DNA of 31,038 nucleotides from CAZLXG01 sp964563585 (GTDB lineage: Bacteria; Bacteroidota; Bacteroidia; Flavobacteriales; Flavobacteriaceae): positions 1 to 31,038 of the forward strand of contig CAZLXG010000025.1 in assembly GCA_964563585.1 (NCBI GenBank), given 5' to 3'. Position numbers and translations under genes: made by a program. The notes under the pieces were generated by a model. The model searched no databases. It was not told the origin of the DNA and was given only the letters and a program-made list of their open reading frames with translations. Shown here piece by piece: positions 30,947 through 31,038 of this stretch; the first letter of the stretch is position 1, and each line of letters opens with the position of its first letter.

Positions 30947-31038
30947 AATTAACAGAAGTTAATGAACACTTAAATACTACTTCAAATGAAAAAATCATCT
31001 TTCTAAAACAGATTTAATTATAATATTAACTACAATAA

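Noticed and set aside
1..31038. CRISPR array, tRNA, rRNA, phage or intact transposase
   Set aside because: No regularly spaced repeats, cloverleaf-like ends, rRNA signatures or transposase motifs were seen in reading both strands by eye.

Overview
The window is AT-rich chromosomal DNA of a member of the Bacteroidota, almost certainly a (probably marine) Flavobacteriaceae species. The evidence is the Bacteroidota promoter signature (TAnnTTTG -7 boxes in front of many genes, two of them with a matching TTG/TTTG upstream element), A-rich rather than Shine-Dalgarno-like leaders, a TonB-linked outer-membrane receptor with a carboxypeptidase-regulatory-like N-domain, a DUF4834 protein, and a probable capnine (sulfonolipid) gene pair typical of gliding Bacteroidota. 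No rRNA, tRNA, CRISPR array, prophage or intact insertion sequence was seen.

Layout. 1-3171: a short sensor histidine kinase, an RluA-type pseudouridine synthase, an internally deleted four-helix-bundle remnant, panB and a secreted NTF2-like protein. 3172-5470: a candidate structured RNA, a strong terminator, a 27-residue reading frame, dnaK and its terminator, with a REP-like palindrome at its 3' end. 5538-7563: a nitronate monooxygenase, a small VanZ/YfiM-like envelope protein, a probable aldo/keto reductase scrap, and a self-contained gene for a 58-residue membrane protein with its own promoter and terminator. 7600-10068: the TonB-dependent-receptor-like protein. 10145-12508 (minus strand): prfB with its programmed +1 frameshift, a decayed HAD phosphatase gene joined to it by a GTGA overlap, and two tandem ArsC/Spx-fold paralogues.

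12693-18776: a secreted metzincin-like metalloprotease, a threonine aldolase, YbaB, and an S9 oligopeptidase B whose promoter sits back to back with that of ybaB. 18858-22542: the part with the clearest joint biology, a cystathionine-beta-synthase-like enzyme and an alpha-oxoamine synthase that match the capnine pathway enzymes CapA and CapB, facing a GNAT-fold protein that is a candidate N-acyltransferase for the same lipid. 22567-23586: an outer-membrane beta-barrel protein likely cotranscribed with the GNAT gene. 23742-29216: a four-gene envelope operon (DUF4834, YfhO-like, GT4 glycosyltransferase, Wzx-like flippase). 29346-30587: a secreted, extremely basic Tyr- then Arg/Thr-rich protein. 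The last 450 bases hold only one doubtful 29-residue frame.

The strongest biological reading is a sulfonolipid module next to other envelope genes. The strongest evolutionary reading is gene decay: three broken or shortened genes plus one ArsC paralogue that has lost conserved arsenate-binding arginines. All functional calls are from motif recognition by eye; no database search was run.
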